A program made the translations under genes and the position numbers. Below are positions 54,697-63,377 of a stretch of 64,000 nucleotides of DNA, piece by piece. Positions within the stretch are counted from its first letter, which is position 1; the number at the start of each line of letters is the position of its first letter. The notes under the pieces were generated by a model that saw only the letters and a list, made by a program, of their open reading frames with translations, searched no databases and was not told the DNA's origin. The DNA comes from Pseudomonas sp. SID14000. GTDB taxonomy: Bacteria; Pseudomonadota; Gammaproteobacteria; Pseudomonadales; Pseudomonadaceae. The stretch spans positions 310,001 to 374,000 of the forward strand of contig NZ_NFZQ01000002.1 of assembly GCF_002165135.1 (NCBI RefSeq), read 5' to 3'.

Positions 54697-56394
54697 CTAT
54701 TTTAGTTCGCCTTTTCTATGATTTCTAGCGCTGTTCAGTGCCTCGTCAAATATGTCTAATTCCCAGTGAGTATTCTTGTTAAGTGTGTTTTTTAGAAATG
54801 AGTCCGCTAGTTTCCGAATTTCTTTTTCATCGGGTATGTTAGCCGAAAGCAGGAACTGTATCTGCTCAAATGTTTTATCAACTACAAGCGGATTCGGCTG
54901 GGTCGGAAGTATAATTGCTAGAGCCATAGCATCTTTTGGTTCTAGCTTGAGGGCGCCAGAGCCACAAGGGCGTCCGATTATCTCTGCGTGTAGCTGAGTA
55001 AAAGATGAAAGTATCGAAATAGCGACCGTTTTCTTTTGGGTTTCAGTAATGCAAGCGTTAAAAAATACTCGATGCACTGAATTTGTGCAGTTGGCTTTGC
55101 TAGAGTTGATTACAAGCCGAGGTCCATAGTGGGTAAGAAAGGACATGAATCCGTCAGGTATTTTTTCGTCATCCGGCTGGTGCCAAACTGCGCGTTTTGT
55201 ATAGGTGGCTTTCTGCTTTAAATCTTCGGGATAAGATGATAAATAGAGCAATACTTCAGCTGATAGCTTTTTGCTCTTGGTGTTGAGTAGCAGGCATCGT
55301 TCATCTGCTTTTACTAGATTTGAAGCTTGTTCGGGTGTTAAGTGTATGCCTTGGATACTTTTAATTTTTGGCACTACGAATTTAAGGTACTTCTTGTCGA
55401 TTCCGCTTTTAGTCCATTCGGTCTGTGTTCTAATAAAAAATTTTGTGTCGCCGGTAACGATTCCAATATTTATGGATGCGATGGTTCCTAAGGTGACGCA
55501 AGGGAAAATATTGCGAGTTGCAGCAAATAAATTAATAGTGTCACGCGTTACGAACGAACCTGCGCCAAAGTCGATAAAAGGTTCCAGGGCCGATGAGTTG
55601 TCATTCCATGTCCTCAGCGCTTGGGAGATGTCAGTAACTCGTATAGCATGATGGAATCGCATATCTCCCGCAGCTTTTTTTGATTTATTAAATCCCCTTG
55701 CCAGGAGTATAACTGTTCTCTCTTCGGCTCCTTCATCTAAAAAAATTCGTTCTGAAAGAGAAATCACCAATAGTTTCTCAAATGCTGATTTCAGTGCGGT
55801 GTGCAATTTTTTCGAATAGTCAGCGGACAGGAAGCTACCAGGAAGCACCAGAGCAATTCTTCCTCCGGGCTTAATGAATTCAAGTGAATGCAGGATAAAA
55901 TAAACCCAAAGACTTGAGCGGGCATCAACTATGGTTTTAAATTTGGCTTTCCAGGCGCTGATTGTACCTTTTTGTTTTTCATTGATTTGTGCGTGTCCGA
56001 TATAGGGGGGGTTCCCAATCACAGCAGTAGCTTGTTCGCTGCAAAAATTTTCCGTACTTAACGATAAAAAATCCTCGTGGAGAAAATTTGAATCTGGGTA
56101 ACTATAGGGTAAAGCTTTGAGCTTTTCAAATGCATGAGTGTCAATATCACAACCGTGAACATTTGCAAGCGGGTCTGCAGCTCCAATTTCTTTGAGTCGT
56201 AAAGCGATTTCGTCTAGAAAATTACAGCCGCCGAAGCTGGGTTCTAATATGCTATCGTTGCTTGAACGAATCGCCCACTGGCATAGAATTCGACTTAAGT
56301 TGCTTGGGGTGTAATAGGCTCCCAGGCTCTTTTTTCTCGTGGCGCTGACCTGCTGAGAATTCTCAGTAGAAGCTATTGCTTGTTTTGCGGACAC
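54697..56394 (-). CDS. N6-adenine DNA methyltransferase, gamma class (Eco57I/TaqI type)
   Basis: The product is a 565-residue DNA methyltransferase. Motifs in gamma-class order: X in GAYYTP (25-30), I in ILEPSFGGCNFL (49-60), the acidic DID (83-85) as motif II, HEDFL (106-110) as motif III, and the catalytic IGNPPYIG (126-133) as motif IV. The C-terminal ~300 residues would be target recognition. No cognate restriction nuclease is fused or adjacent on the operon. The start is GTG at 56394, fixed by GAGGA seven bases upstream. First gene of the four-gene low-G+C operon; G+C about 40%, against over 60% in flanking core genes. Confidence 0.9.
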   Translation of the reverse strand: MSAKQAIASTENSQQVSATRKKSLGAYYTPSNLSRILCQWAIRSSNDSILEPSFGGCNFLDEIALRLKEIGAADPLANVHGCDIDTHAFEKLKALPYSYPDSNFLHEDFLSLSTENFCSEQATAVIGNPPYIGHAQINEKQKGTISAWKAKFKTIVDARSSLWVYFILHSLEFIKPGGRIALVLPGSFLSADYSKKLHTALKSAFEKLLVISLSERIFLDEGAEERTVILLARGFNKSKKAAGDMRFHHAIRVTDISQALRTWNDNSSALEPFIDFGAGSFVTRDTINLFAATRNIFPCVTLGTIASINIGIVTGDTKFFIRTQTEWTKSGIDKKYLKFVVPKIKSIQGIHLTPEQASNLVKADERCLLLNTKSKKLSAEVLLYLSSYPEDLKQKATYTKRAVWHQPDDEKIPDGFMSFLTHYGPRLVINSSKANCTNSVHRVFFNACITETQKKTVAISILSSFTQLHAEIIGRPCGSGALKLEPKDAMALAIILPTQPNPLVVDKTFEQIQFLLSANIPDEKEIRKLADSFLKNTLNKNTHWELDIFDEALNSARNHRKGELK

Positions 56395-56675
56395 TGGAAT
56401 CCTCGTAGGTGTTCGGTCTCGCGCGCGATTTTATCAGATGGCAAAAAAAAAGTAAATTTTGATTTGGCGAAACAATATCGCTAAGCCCAGTTGTTTTAAT
56501 TTGGAAGGGGAAGCACTGGTTGAGGATTACTAAGCACCTGGTATTGGAAGGTTAGCATATTTTATATTGTTTCTATTATGATTGAATTTCGCCCTAACTC
56601 AAGCTGTTGATGTGTCGTGTTTTCGTATGCCTTGAAGCCGATAATTGATCGATTCTTTGTACTAACTATATATGC
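56395..56675. other. AT-rich upstream region of the operon
   Basis: This 281-base AT-rich stretch separates the methyltransferase start from the glutaminase remnant and must contain the operon promoter on the minus strand. I cannot single out one promoter with confidence and see no gene here. Confidence 0.5.
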
Positions 56676-56949
56676 ATCAACGTGAATGCGTTGGGGATCT
56701 GCGATATCAACCGGTCGCGATTCGCAGCACCTATGCTGTCATGACCATCAGTAAGCTGTATGACCTGCAAGTTCGCCTACCGCGTGGGGGTGCTAGGCAA
56801 GAGTGGTGTAGGCGAGGGGTCGTGGCGATCATGCCAGGTCAATTCACCGTGTGCGTATGGCACCTGAGCTGAACACTGCCGGCTACTCCCTAGCTCGGAT
56901 GGCGGCGCTTGAATTGCTGAATTCAAGTATCGAATGTTCGGTGTTCTGA
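56676..56949 (+). pseudogene. Remnant of a second glutaminase gene
   Basis: Two blocks match the intact glsA at 62256-63164. Block one (56676-56740) matches glsA 62583-62648, including GATCTGCGATATCAACC and CGCAGCACC. Block two (56741-56949) matches 62949-63163, ending in the same GGTGTTCTGA. About 300 bases between the blocks are missing, and a 5-base deletion after CTGTATGAC shifts the frame. The 5' half is absent. The gap up to the HNH gene (56950-57139) shows nothing else. Confidence 0.85.
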
Positions 56950-57139
56950 TCAAGGCTGGCCAGATGCCCTAGATGAGGGTAAGTCGGTAATGGTAATCCT
57001 CAGTTAGAAAAATGCACGCATAGCGGCGTTTGGCGTAGCGAAGTGGACCGTAACGCGATGCTATCGATTTTTGCCATTGTCCCGTAGGAAATTTCCTCTT
57101 TTTTGATAGGCTTTTGCCATCAGTCGAGAGGAAAAGGAA

Positions 57140-57946
57140 ATGCCCGTCGTCATCGTTGAAAACGATACATCACAGTGGGAAGACGAGACAGGCGCTGTCT
57201 ATCACTTCCCCAAGCGCTACCAAGCATGGCTCGCGGAGGGAACCGAGGTGATCTACTACAAAGGGCGCATCAAGGACAAAGCCTTTGCTTCCGTCCGCCT
57301 CAGCGCCGATCCGCATTATTTTGGTAAGGCACGTATAGGTCAGGTCTACGCAGATCGGAGGAGCGATAAGGGTGATCTGTTTGCTCTGATCGAAAACTTC
57401 ACGCCGTTTGAAGACGCTGTCCCCTCGAAAATTGACGGCGAGTACCTGGAGACTATCCCCGCCAGCCGTATGAGTAACTACTGGCGTGATGGCGTTCGGC
57501 CAATTTCTCAATCCGATTACGATGCCATCTTAAGCCATGCAAAGCTCCTGCCTTCGGAGGTCGACGCGGATGTACCGGATACGGAAGGCGACCCACTTAC
57601 CTTTGAATCGGCCAGTGAAGGCAGCAAAACAAGCTACTTTGGAACCCGTTACGAGCGCCGGAAAGATCTGAGGGTGAAGGCCATCGCCATCCACGGGCTT
57701 GACTGCAAGGCATGCGGGTTTGATTTCGAACAGGCATACGGCGAACACGCGAAGGGCTTCATTCACGTTCATCACGTAGTACCGATTTCGGACTTTGGTG
57801 GGGAGAAGGCCGTGAATCCTGAGACAGATCTCGTGACGTTGTGTGCCAACTGTCACGCGGTTGTCCATCGCAAGAGAGATAAGACTCTGAGTGTTGACGA
57901 GCTGAAAGGAATGTTGCGCGGCCGATGGGTAATCGAGTCTCGGTAG
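57140..57946 (+). CDS. HNH endonuclease with N-terminal PUA/EVE-like domain
   Basis: The product is a 268-residue nuclease. The C-terminal HNH domain is complete: zinc cysteines C189/C192 (CKAC) and C235/C238 (CANC), the catalytic HVHH at 209-212, and H239. The N-terminal ~100 residues (YHFPKRYQAWLAEGTEVIYYKGR… GKARIGQVYAD… LFALIENFTPFEDAVP) resemble the EVE/PUA-like folds that read modified bases. That layout suggests a modification-dependent (type IV-like) restriction enzyme, which would cut foreign DNA carrying modified cytosine. AGGAAAAGGAA precedes the ATG. The nearby adenine methyltransferase operon is divergent from it. Confidence 0.82.
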   Translation: MPVVIVENDTSQWEDETGAVYHFPKRYQAWLAEGTEVIYYKGRIKDKAFASVRLSADPHYFGKARIGQVYADRRSDKGDLFALIENFTPFEDAVPSKIDGEYLETIPASRMSNYWRDGVRPISQSDYDAILSHAKLLPSEVDADVPDTEGDPLTFESASEGSKTSYFGTRYERRKDLRVKAIAIHGLDCKACGFDFEQAYGEHAKGFIHVHHVVPISDFGGEKAVNPETDLVTLCANCHAVVHRKRDKTLSVDELKGMLRGRWVIESR

Positions 57947-58056
57947 ACAGCTAAGCGCACGCGAGCTTTACCTGGCTGTGAACGTGGGGGCAGCTGGAGC
58001 GCCTTCAAAACGGGATGGATTTAGGTTCTGAAGGCATCCAGTGAGGGAAGGGCAAT

Positions 58057-58320
58057 TCAGCGCATCATGCCCAGTTCGGCATCATCCATCAGCGCCTTAG
58101 CCAATGCGCAGAGGTAATGCGAAGCCCAGATCAGTTGGGGTTTGTCTTCCATCAAGCCGTCCAGAGTCATATCCCGTGCATAGCCCATAAGCTCAGAGGC
58201 TTGCTCGCGGGCGCTCTGGCAGGGGATGCCTGCTTCGATGCGGAACAGCGGATGGGTCTGGTTTTCCCCTTGGTAGAAGGTGGTTTTGCCGACGGTGAAT
58301 TTGGTTTCTTCTGTGGTCAT
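58057..58320 (-). CDS. DUF3077-family small protein
   Basis: The product is an 87-residue protein with the pattern of the Pseudomonas DUF3077 family: an opening beta segment (KTTFYQGENQTHPLFRIEAGIPCQSAREQASELMGYARDMTL) and a C-terminal WASHYLCALAKALMDDAELG helix. The function is unknown. The name rests on recall of the family, not on a search. GAGATT stands upstream of the ATG. The next small gene upstream is on the same strand. Confidence 0.7.
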   Translation of the reverse strand: MTTEETKFTVGKTTFYQGENQTHPLFRIEAGIPCQSAREQASELMGYARDMTLDGLMEDKPQLIWASHYLCALAKALMDDAELGMMR

Positions 58321-58489
58321 TGTTCAATCTCCCCGAAATCACTAGTGCCTGGTCTGGCCTCATCACCAGCAAGCCAGCTTGCTCCCACAGCTACTGCATA
58401 GGCCTCGAGATCTGTGGCGCAGCTCAGATCTATGTGGGAGCCAGACCTCCCGGCGGTAGGGCCGGACCAAGCGACACATCAATGAAGCC

Positions 58490-58732
58490 TCAGTGCACAG
58501 TTCGAGGCTCAGTAGGCATCTGCACCTGGACTATTGCGGACTCAAGCAAAGCTCGCAGCGTCTCCAGCTCATGCATCGAGGCCATCATCAGAATCGACGC
58601 GGGCGATTTGGGCTGCAGCAACATTGCCTGATGCACAACGGTCGCCGCGCACAGCGCGTAATCGGTGGCTTGGATCAGGGTGTCTTCAAGGGATAGAACA
58701 TTGTGGGGTGGATCAGGGACTATCTTCAGCAT
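58490..58732 (-). CDS. Small Pseudomonas-type hypothetical protein (LKIVPDPP start)
   Basis: The product is an 80-residue protein. It starts MLKIVPDPPHN, a wording common to a family of short Pseudomonas proteins, followed by a helix with cysteine (TLIQATDYALCAATVVHQAMLL) and a second helix (MHELETLRALLESAIVQVQM). GAGGG lies upstream of the ATG at 58732. It is probably related to the DUF3077 protein downstream on the same strand. The function is unknown. Confidence 0.65.
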   Translation of the reverse strand: MLKIVPDPPHNVLSLEDTLIQATDYALCAATVVHQAMLLQPKSPASILMMASMHELETLRALLESAIVQVQMPTEPRTVH

Positions 58733-59274
58733 AAACCCTCTCAGTGCCTTAAAGGGCTGCCGCAGATCCGCTGTCAAACGGAAGGGTGGCAGCTGTTTGT
58801 GGGTTGACAGACCGGGGGCACTGAGAATCCCGGCGCACACAAAGGTGCCCCACGCACAGCTGCCATAACTGGCATTGCACATGCTCTCAGTGAACCACGG
58901 CCTGTCAAAACCGTGCCGCCAATTGGTAGCGGCAGGTCGAGACTATGGTTCACGATTTCCATGTGCAACGAAAAACAGGCGCAGGGAGTATCTTTGGGAA
59001 ATGGCCTACAAGGAAGGGGTTAATTCTGACTTTTTTTGCCCATTCACCTTTACAGCATGCAACGTCGGCTGCTCTGTTAACGGTTTGTGGCTCTCAAAAA
59101 GCGTTCCACTCACGCATCCCTGTATCCAGTTATGTCGCGATGCCAACAAACGGTCCAGCATGGACTTTCGCCACTCAAGCCTTGAAACTGACCCGCTCGC
59201 ATCTGGACCAAGGCAGGTCACGGGCCAGCCCCCTGCAAAGGACGCCAAGTAACAGCCCATGGAATGCACCGAAG
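58733..59274. other. Gene-poor stretch
   Basis: This 542-base stretch lies between the small LKIVPDPP gene and the HD hydrolase gene. Open frames exist on both strands but none has a convincing start, ribosome-binding site or recognisable protein. A degenerate REP-like sequence lies just before, at about 58360-58445. Confidence 0.45.
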
Positions 59275-59937
59275 ATGACTATCGAAGCTTTTGCCCCTTT
59301 CCAGCGCTTTGCCGCTGACCTGCTGAAGTATCTACCGGCTGACCAGCCAGATGGCTCCCACGACCTGTCCCATATCCATCGCGTATGGGTCAACGCACAA
59401 CGAATACAGCGCGTAGAAGGCGGCGACCTGGAAGTGCTGCTTGCAGCGACAGTGCTGCATGATTGTGTTGCGGTAGAAAAGAACTCGCCCTTGCGTGGGC
59501 AGGCGTCAACGCTGTCCGCACAAAGGGCAGCGTCGATCCTGGCTGATATGGGCTGGCCATTGCAGCGCATCGAACAGGTGGCGCATGCAGTCAAAACCCA
59601 CAGCTACTCGGCTGGCTTCGAACCACTCACCCTTGAGGCCAGGATTCTTCAGGACAGTGATCGCCTGGACGCCATAGGTGCAGTGGGTATCGCCCGGTGT
59701 TTTTACGTTTCCGGGCGAATGGGGTCGGCGCTGTACGATTTCGAGAACCCCACTGCATGGGGGAGGGAGTATCAGGACAAGGCGTATACGGTCGAGCACT
59801 TTCATACCAAGCTGCTCAAGCTTGCGTCAGGCTTTAAAACTGCTGAAGGGGCTCGGCTGGCTGCTGAACGTCATGCTCGGCTTGAAGTGTTTCTTGCGGA
59901 TTTCATGGATGAGATCGGGGCCAGCGGTGCAGGCTGA
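59275..59937 (+). CDS. HD-domain phosphohydrolase, YedJ-like
   Basis: The product is a 220-residue HD hydrolase resembling E. coli YedJ along its length. The metal ligands are H in SHDLSHIHRVW (about 26-36), HD in ATVLHDCVA (about 57-65) and the aspartate in LQDSDRLDAIGAVGIAR. The YxVEHFHTKLLKL segment before the C-terminus is also shared. The substrate is unknown, probably a nucleotide or phosphoester. I chose the ATG at 59275; longer frames start in non-coding-like sequence. Confidence 0.82.
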   Translation: MTIEAFAPFQRFAADLLKYLPADQPDGSHDLSHIHRVWVNAQRIQRVEGGDLEVLLAATVLHDCVAVEKNSPLRGQASTLSAQRAASILADMGWPLQRIEQVAHAVKTHSYSAGFEPLTLEARILQDSDRLDAIGAVGIARCFYVSGRMGSALYDFENPTAWGREYQDKAYTVEHFHTKLLKLASGFKTAEGARLAAERHARLEVFLADFMDEIGASGAG

Positions 59938-60158
59938 AGCGCGTGAACCCCAAACCCTTTAACAGTCAAGAATGCGATTGGTCTGTGGCTGTTTTTCCGC
60001 CGATTTTTCTTCACTGTGCAGCTGCCGGATGGATTACCGGTGACTGCGCCAGGGAATACAGGCTCAGAAGCCCCCGCAAGCCGATCCGATTGGATATTGA
60101 AAAGGGGGAGATTTCTGGAACCGTTGACGATATGGTTGATTCTTTTCAAGGACGGGTC

Positions 60159-60953
60159 ATGGCCACTTACAGCGCGAACCACTCACAGAAACACCTCGCT
60201 GTACTGATTGATGCCGACAATGCCCCGGCCGCCATCGTTGAGGGGCTGTTCGAGGAAATTGCCAAGTACGGTGTGGCGAGCGTGAAACGTATCTATGGCG
60301 ACTGGACCGGCCCCCAACTGGGTGGCTGGAAAAAGGTTCTTCTCGATTACTCCATTCAACCCATACAGCAATTCGCCTACACAAAAGGGAAGAACGCAAC
60401 CGACAGCTCGTTGATCATTGATGCGATGGACCTGCTCTACACCCGGCGCTTTGATGGTTTTTGCCTGGTTTCGAGCGACAGCGACTTCACTCGGCTAGCT
60501 TCGCGCATGCGTGAGGAAGGTCTGACTGTTTATGGGTTTGGGGAGGAAAAAACACCGAAACCATTCGTGGCTGCCTGCGACAAGTTTATCTACACCGAGC
60601 TTTTGCGGGAGGAGGTCTTGCCTTCTGCCAGTGAGGAAGTGGCGGTGGAGGTTGATGCTACTGCAGGGACCGGTAAGCCGAACACAGAAGTAGTCGCTCG
60701 TAAAAAGCCCAAAGCTCCAGTTAGCTTTATCAGCAAGATTCTGGACGATCTCGCTGACGAGGAGGGCTGGGCGAACCTGGGTGCGTTGGGCGCCAACATG
60801 ACCAAGCTCCGACCTGAGTTCGATTCGCGCACGCATGGTTTCAAGAAGCTGAGTGATTTGATCAAGGGCCATCCACATGTATTCGAGTTGCAGGCACGGC
60901 CGGTTTCCGGGGGCACGGCTGCGCTTTACGTTCGCCACAAAACCTCCCGCTAG
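60159..60953 (+). CDS. NYN-domain nuclease-like protein with C-terminal OST-HTH (LOTUS) domain
   Basis: The product is a 264-residue protein. The N-terminal NYN (PIN-like) ribonuclease domain has VLIDADNAPA (about 15-24), the Asp-rich KNATDSSLIIDAMDLLY and FCLVSSDSDFTRLA motifs with the acidic metal-binding residues intact. The C-terminal ~80 residues (FISKILDDLADEEGWANLGALGANMTKLRPEFDSRTHGFKKLSDLIKGHPHVFEL) form an OST-HTH/LOTUS RNA-binding domain. It likely cuts or binds RNA. I chose the ATG at 60159 (MATYSANHSQK); upstream in-frame codons extend into non-conserved sequence. Confidence 0.83.
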   Translation: MATYSANHSQKHLAVLIDADNAPAAIVEGLFEEIAKYGVASVKRIYGDWTGPQLGGWKKVLLDYSIQPIQQFAYTKGKNATDSSLIIDAMDLLYTRRFDGFCLVSSDSDFTRLASRMREEGLTVYGFGEEKTPKPFVAACDKFIYTELLREEVLPSASEEVAVEVDATAGTGKPNTEVVARKKPKAPVSFISKILDDLADEEGWANLGALGANMTKLRPEFDSRTHGFKKLSDLIKGHPHVFELQARPVSGGTAALYVRHKTSR

Positions 60954-61009
60954 TTTCGGGCTGATGTGCAGAAAAAATGCCGTACAGCCCGGATCGTGCT
61001 CGGCTCGAG

Positions 61010-62041
61010 TTACGGCGCTACATAGACAACCCGGTTTCGTCCATTCTGTTTGGCGTCATAAAGCCCCTTGTCAGCGCGTTCCAGTGCGTCATCCAACGTC
61101 TCACCCTTGGCAAACAGGGTGCACCCTACGCTCACGCTCACCTTAAGTTGGCCACAGGGCAACTGCATCGGGCTGGCACCCACCTGTTCGCGAATCCGCT
61201 CAGCAATCCCCGTCAGCTCTTCACTGTCCTTAACCTGCAAAATAGCAACGAACTCCTCACCCCCATGGCGCACCAACAGATCATCGGGGCGAAGTGCTGC
61301 GCGCAGGCGCCGGGCAGTTTCGCAAAGCACCTTGTCACCGCCGCCATGGCCGTACTTGTCGTTGATGGATTTGAAGTGATCCAGGTCTGCATACACCGCA
61401 CCCAGCTGCAGGCCGTTCACCTCTGCCAGTTTCCGTTCATGCTCTTCAAACGCCGACAGCGCGCCGCGGTTCCACAGTTGCGTCAAAGGGTCGAGCAAGG
61501 CTTTGCGCTGCTCGCGATCCATTTCAAGCCGCAGATCGCGGTTCACCTGTGCCAAGGTACGCAACTGCAGATATCCTTCGGCAAGCGTGGCCAGGTCCCT
61601 GAAATTCGCATGCTGAGCCTCGCTGAGCACGCGCGGGCGCGGGTCGAACATGCACAGCGTACCGATGGCTTTACCGTTCCCGGCGCGCAAGGGGTGGCCG
61701 GCATAAAAGCGGATATAGGGCGCGTTCAGCACGAGCGGGTTGTCGACGAATCGCCTATCGCTTTTCGCGTCGGGAACCATCAAGGTATCGTCACCGAGGA
61801 TGGCGTAGCCGCAGAAGGAAATACTGCGCGTCGTCTCGCTTGCCTCAAGCCCTATGCGGGCCTTGAACCACTGGCGGTCCTGATCGATCAGGCTGATAAG
61901 CACGGTATCCACGTGGGCCAGGTCCTGGGTGAGCCGTACCAAGGTATCGAGGTAATGCTCGGCTGGCGTATCGACCAGGTTCATGTCATCGAGCGTGCGC
62001 TGGCGCAGCGCTTCGTCAGCGGGTAAGGGGCAAGCGGGCAT
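61010..62041 (-). CDS. GAF-GGDEF diguanylate cyclase
   Basis: The product is a 343-residue soluble diguanylate cyclase that makes cyclic di-GMP from two GTP. A GAF domain covers about residues 25-165. The GGDEF domain (about 180-340) has the active-site GGEEF at 260-264 and an inhibitory I-site RPDD five residues upstream (251-254), so feedback inhibition is likely. The DLDHFKSINDKYGHGGGD segment carries the metal-binding aspartate. No membrane segments. It is convergent with the NYN gene. Diguanylate cyclases raise biofilm formation; the GAF ligand is unknown. Confidence 0.92.
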   Translation of the reverse strand: MPACPLPADEALRQRTLDDMNLVDTPAEHYLDTLVRLTQDLAHVDTVLISLIDQDRQWFKARIGLEASETTRSISFCGYAILGDDTLMVPDAKSDRRFVDNPLVLNAPYIRFYAGHPLRAGNGKAIGTLCMFDPRPRVLSEAQHANFRDLATLAEGYLQLRTLAQVNRDLRLEMDREQRKALLDPLTQLWNRGALSAFEEHERKLAEVNGLQLGAVYADLDHFKSINDKYGHGGGDKVLCETARRLRAALRPDDLLVRHGGEEFVAILQVKDSEELTGIAERIREQVGASPMQLPCGQLKVSVSVGCTLFAKGETLDDALERADKGLYDAKQNGRNRVVYVAP

Positions 62042-62255
62042 TGTTGACTCTCCATTCCTTGGTTAGTTGCTTGTGCACCCTGGCGGTTGCATGTTCTCTA
62101 TCCGTCGAGACAAGCACAGCATAGGTGATGGCGAGACGCCACGCGTTACAGGGTTGGTCGGGAATTTCTTGCCAAGTGTGTGATTTCTGCCGGCCAACCT
62201 TCGTCAAGAATGCTACCCCTTAGCCGTCGTCTGGGGGACTGATACAGGGCCTTCC

Positions 62256-63164
62256 ATGCAAACGCTGTTGAACGAGATTCTCGAAGAAGTACGTCCCTTG
62301 ATCGGCAAGGGCAAAGTGGCTGACTACATTCCTGCGCTGGCCGATGTGCCTGCGAACCAGTTGGGTATCGCGGTCTATGGCAACGATGGCAGCTATCATT
62401 GCGCAGGCGACGCACTGGTGCCGTTCTCGGTACAGAGTATTTCCAAGGTGTTCAGCCTGGTTCAGGCGATTGGCCACTCGGGTGAAGCCATTTGGCAACG
62501 GCTTGGTCATGAACCCTCCGGTCAGCCGTTCAACTCGCTGGTGCAGCTGGAGTTCGAGCGTGGTCGGCCGCGCAACCCCTTTATCAATGCGGGGGCGTTG
62601 GTGATCTGCGATATCAACCAGTCGCGCTTCGCAGCACCCACTTTGTCGATGCGCGATTTTGTACGGCGGCTGTCGGGCAATCCCCACATTTCCATTGATG
62701 CCCGTGTCGCTGATTCGGAGTATCAATTCCGCGCGCGCAACGCGGCCATGGCTTATCTGATGCAGTCGTTCGGTAACTTCCATAACGAGGTGGAGACGGT
62801 GCTGCGCAGTTACTTCAGTTACTGCGCGCTGCAAATGAACTGCCTCGATCTGGCTCGGGCGTTCTGTTTCCTGGCCAACGACGGGTTCTGCAAGCACAGC
62901 GGTGAGCAGATTCTGACCCGCCGCCAGACCCAGCAGGTGAACTCGATCATGGCCACTAGCGGGCTGTATGACGAAGCCGGGAATTTCGCCTACCGGGTGG
63001 GGTTGCCAGGCAAGAGTGGCGTGGGCGGCGGGATTGTGGCGATCGTGCCGGGGCAATTCACGGTGTGCGTGTGGTCGCCGGAGTTGAATGCTGCGGGTAA
63101 CTCCCTGGCGGGGATGGCGGCGCTTGAGTTGCTCAGTTCGCGGATTGGATGGTCGGTGTTCTGA
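62256..63164 (+). CDS. glsA: Glutaminase
   Basis: The product is a 302-residue glutaminase of the serine-dependent beta-lactamase-like family; it converts glutamine to glutamate and ammonia. The catalytic serine-lysine pair is in [13 protein letters not shown]. The [17 protein letters not shown] stretch, [22 protein letters not shown] and [16 protein letters not shown] are the typical conserved blocks. It stands alone. A degraded second copy of its 3' half lies 5.9 kb upstream at 56676-56949. Confidence 0.95.
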   Translation: MQTLLNEILEEVRPLIGKGKVADYIPALADVPANQLGIAVYGNDGSYHCAGDALVPFSVQSISKVFSLVQAIGHSGEAIWQRLGHEPSGQPFNSLVQLEFERGRPRNPFINAGALVICDINQSRFAAPTLSMRDFVRRLSGNPHISIDARVADSEYQFRARNAAMAYLMQSFGNFHNEVETVLRSYFSYCALQMNCLDLARAFCFLANDGFCKHSGEQILTRRQTQQVNSIMATSGLYDEAGNFAYRVGLPGKSGVGGGIVAIVPGQFTVCVWSPELNAAGNSLAGMAALELLSSRIGWSVF

Positions 63165-63206
63165 TCGACAGGCTCGCGCGTTGTGCGAAGCAGCGGTGTT
63201 ACACCT

Positions 63207-63377
63207 GCGAAGAATCCAGCGCGGTGTATGGCACCGGCTGCGCCGGTGTTCGCGGGTGAACTCGCTCCCACAGGTGCTGCGGTTGCAGTGAAGGCTGTGT
63301 GATCCTGTGGGAGCGGGCGTGCCCGCGAAGAATCCAACGCGGTGTATGGCACCGGCTGTGCCGGTGTTCGCGGGTGA
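63207..63377. repeat. Tandem compound REP units
   Basis: A 53-base unit, starting GCGAAGAATCCAGCGCGG and ending GGTGTTCGCGGGTGA, occurs at 63207-63259 and again at 63325-63377 with about two changes. A REP inverted copy lies between. The reverse complement of the same unit forms the core of the 11040-11130 repeat. The 63378-63668 remainder has no convincing gene. Confidence 0.8.

Noticed and set aside
58774..58968. 64-codon minus-strand frame
   Set aside because: No ribosome-binding site and no protein-like pattern.
49799..62255. Integrase gene and direct-repeat attachment sites for a tRNA-Pro island
   Set aside because: No integrase and no second copy of the tRNA-Pro 3' end was noticed, so I do not call a bounded integrative element.
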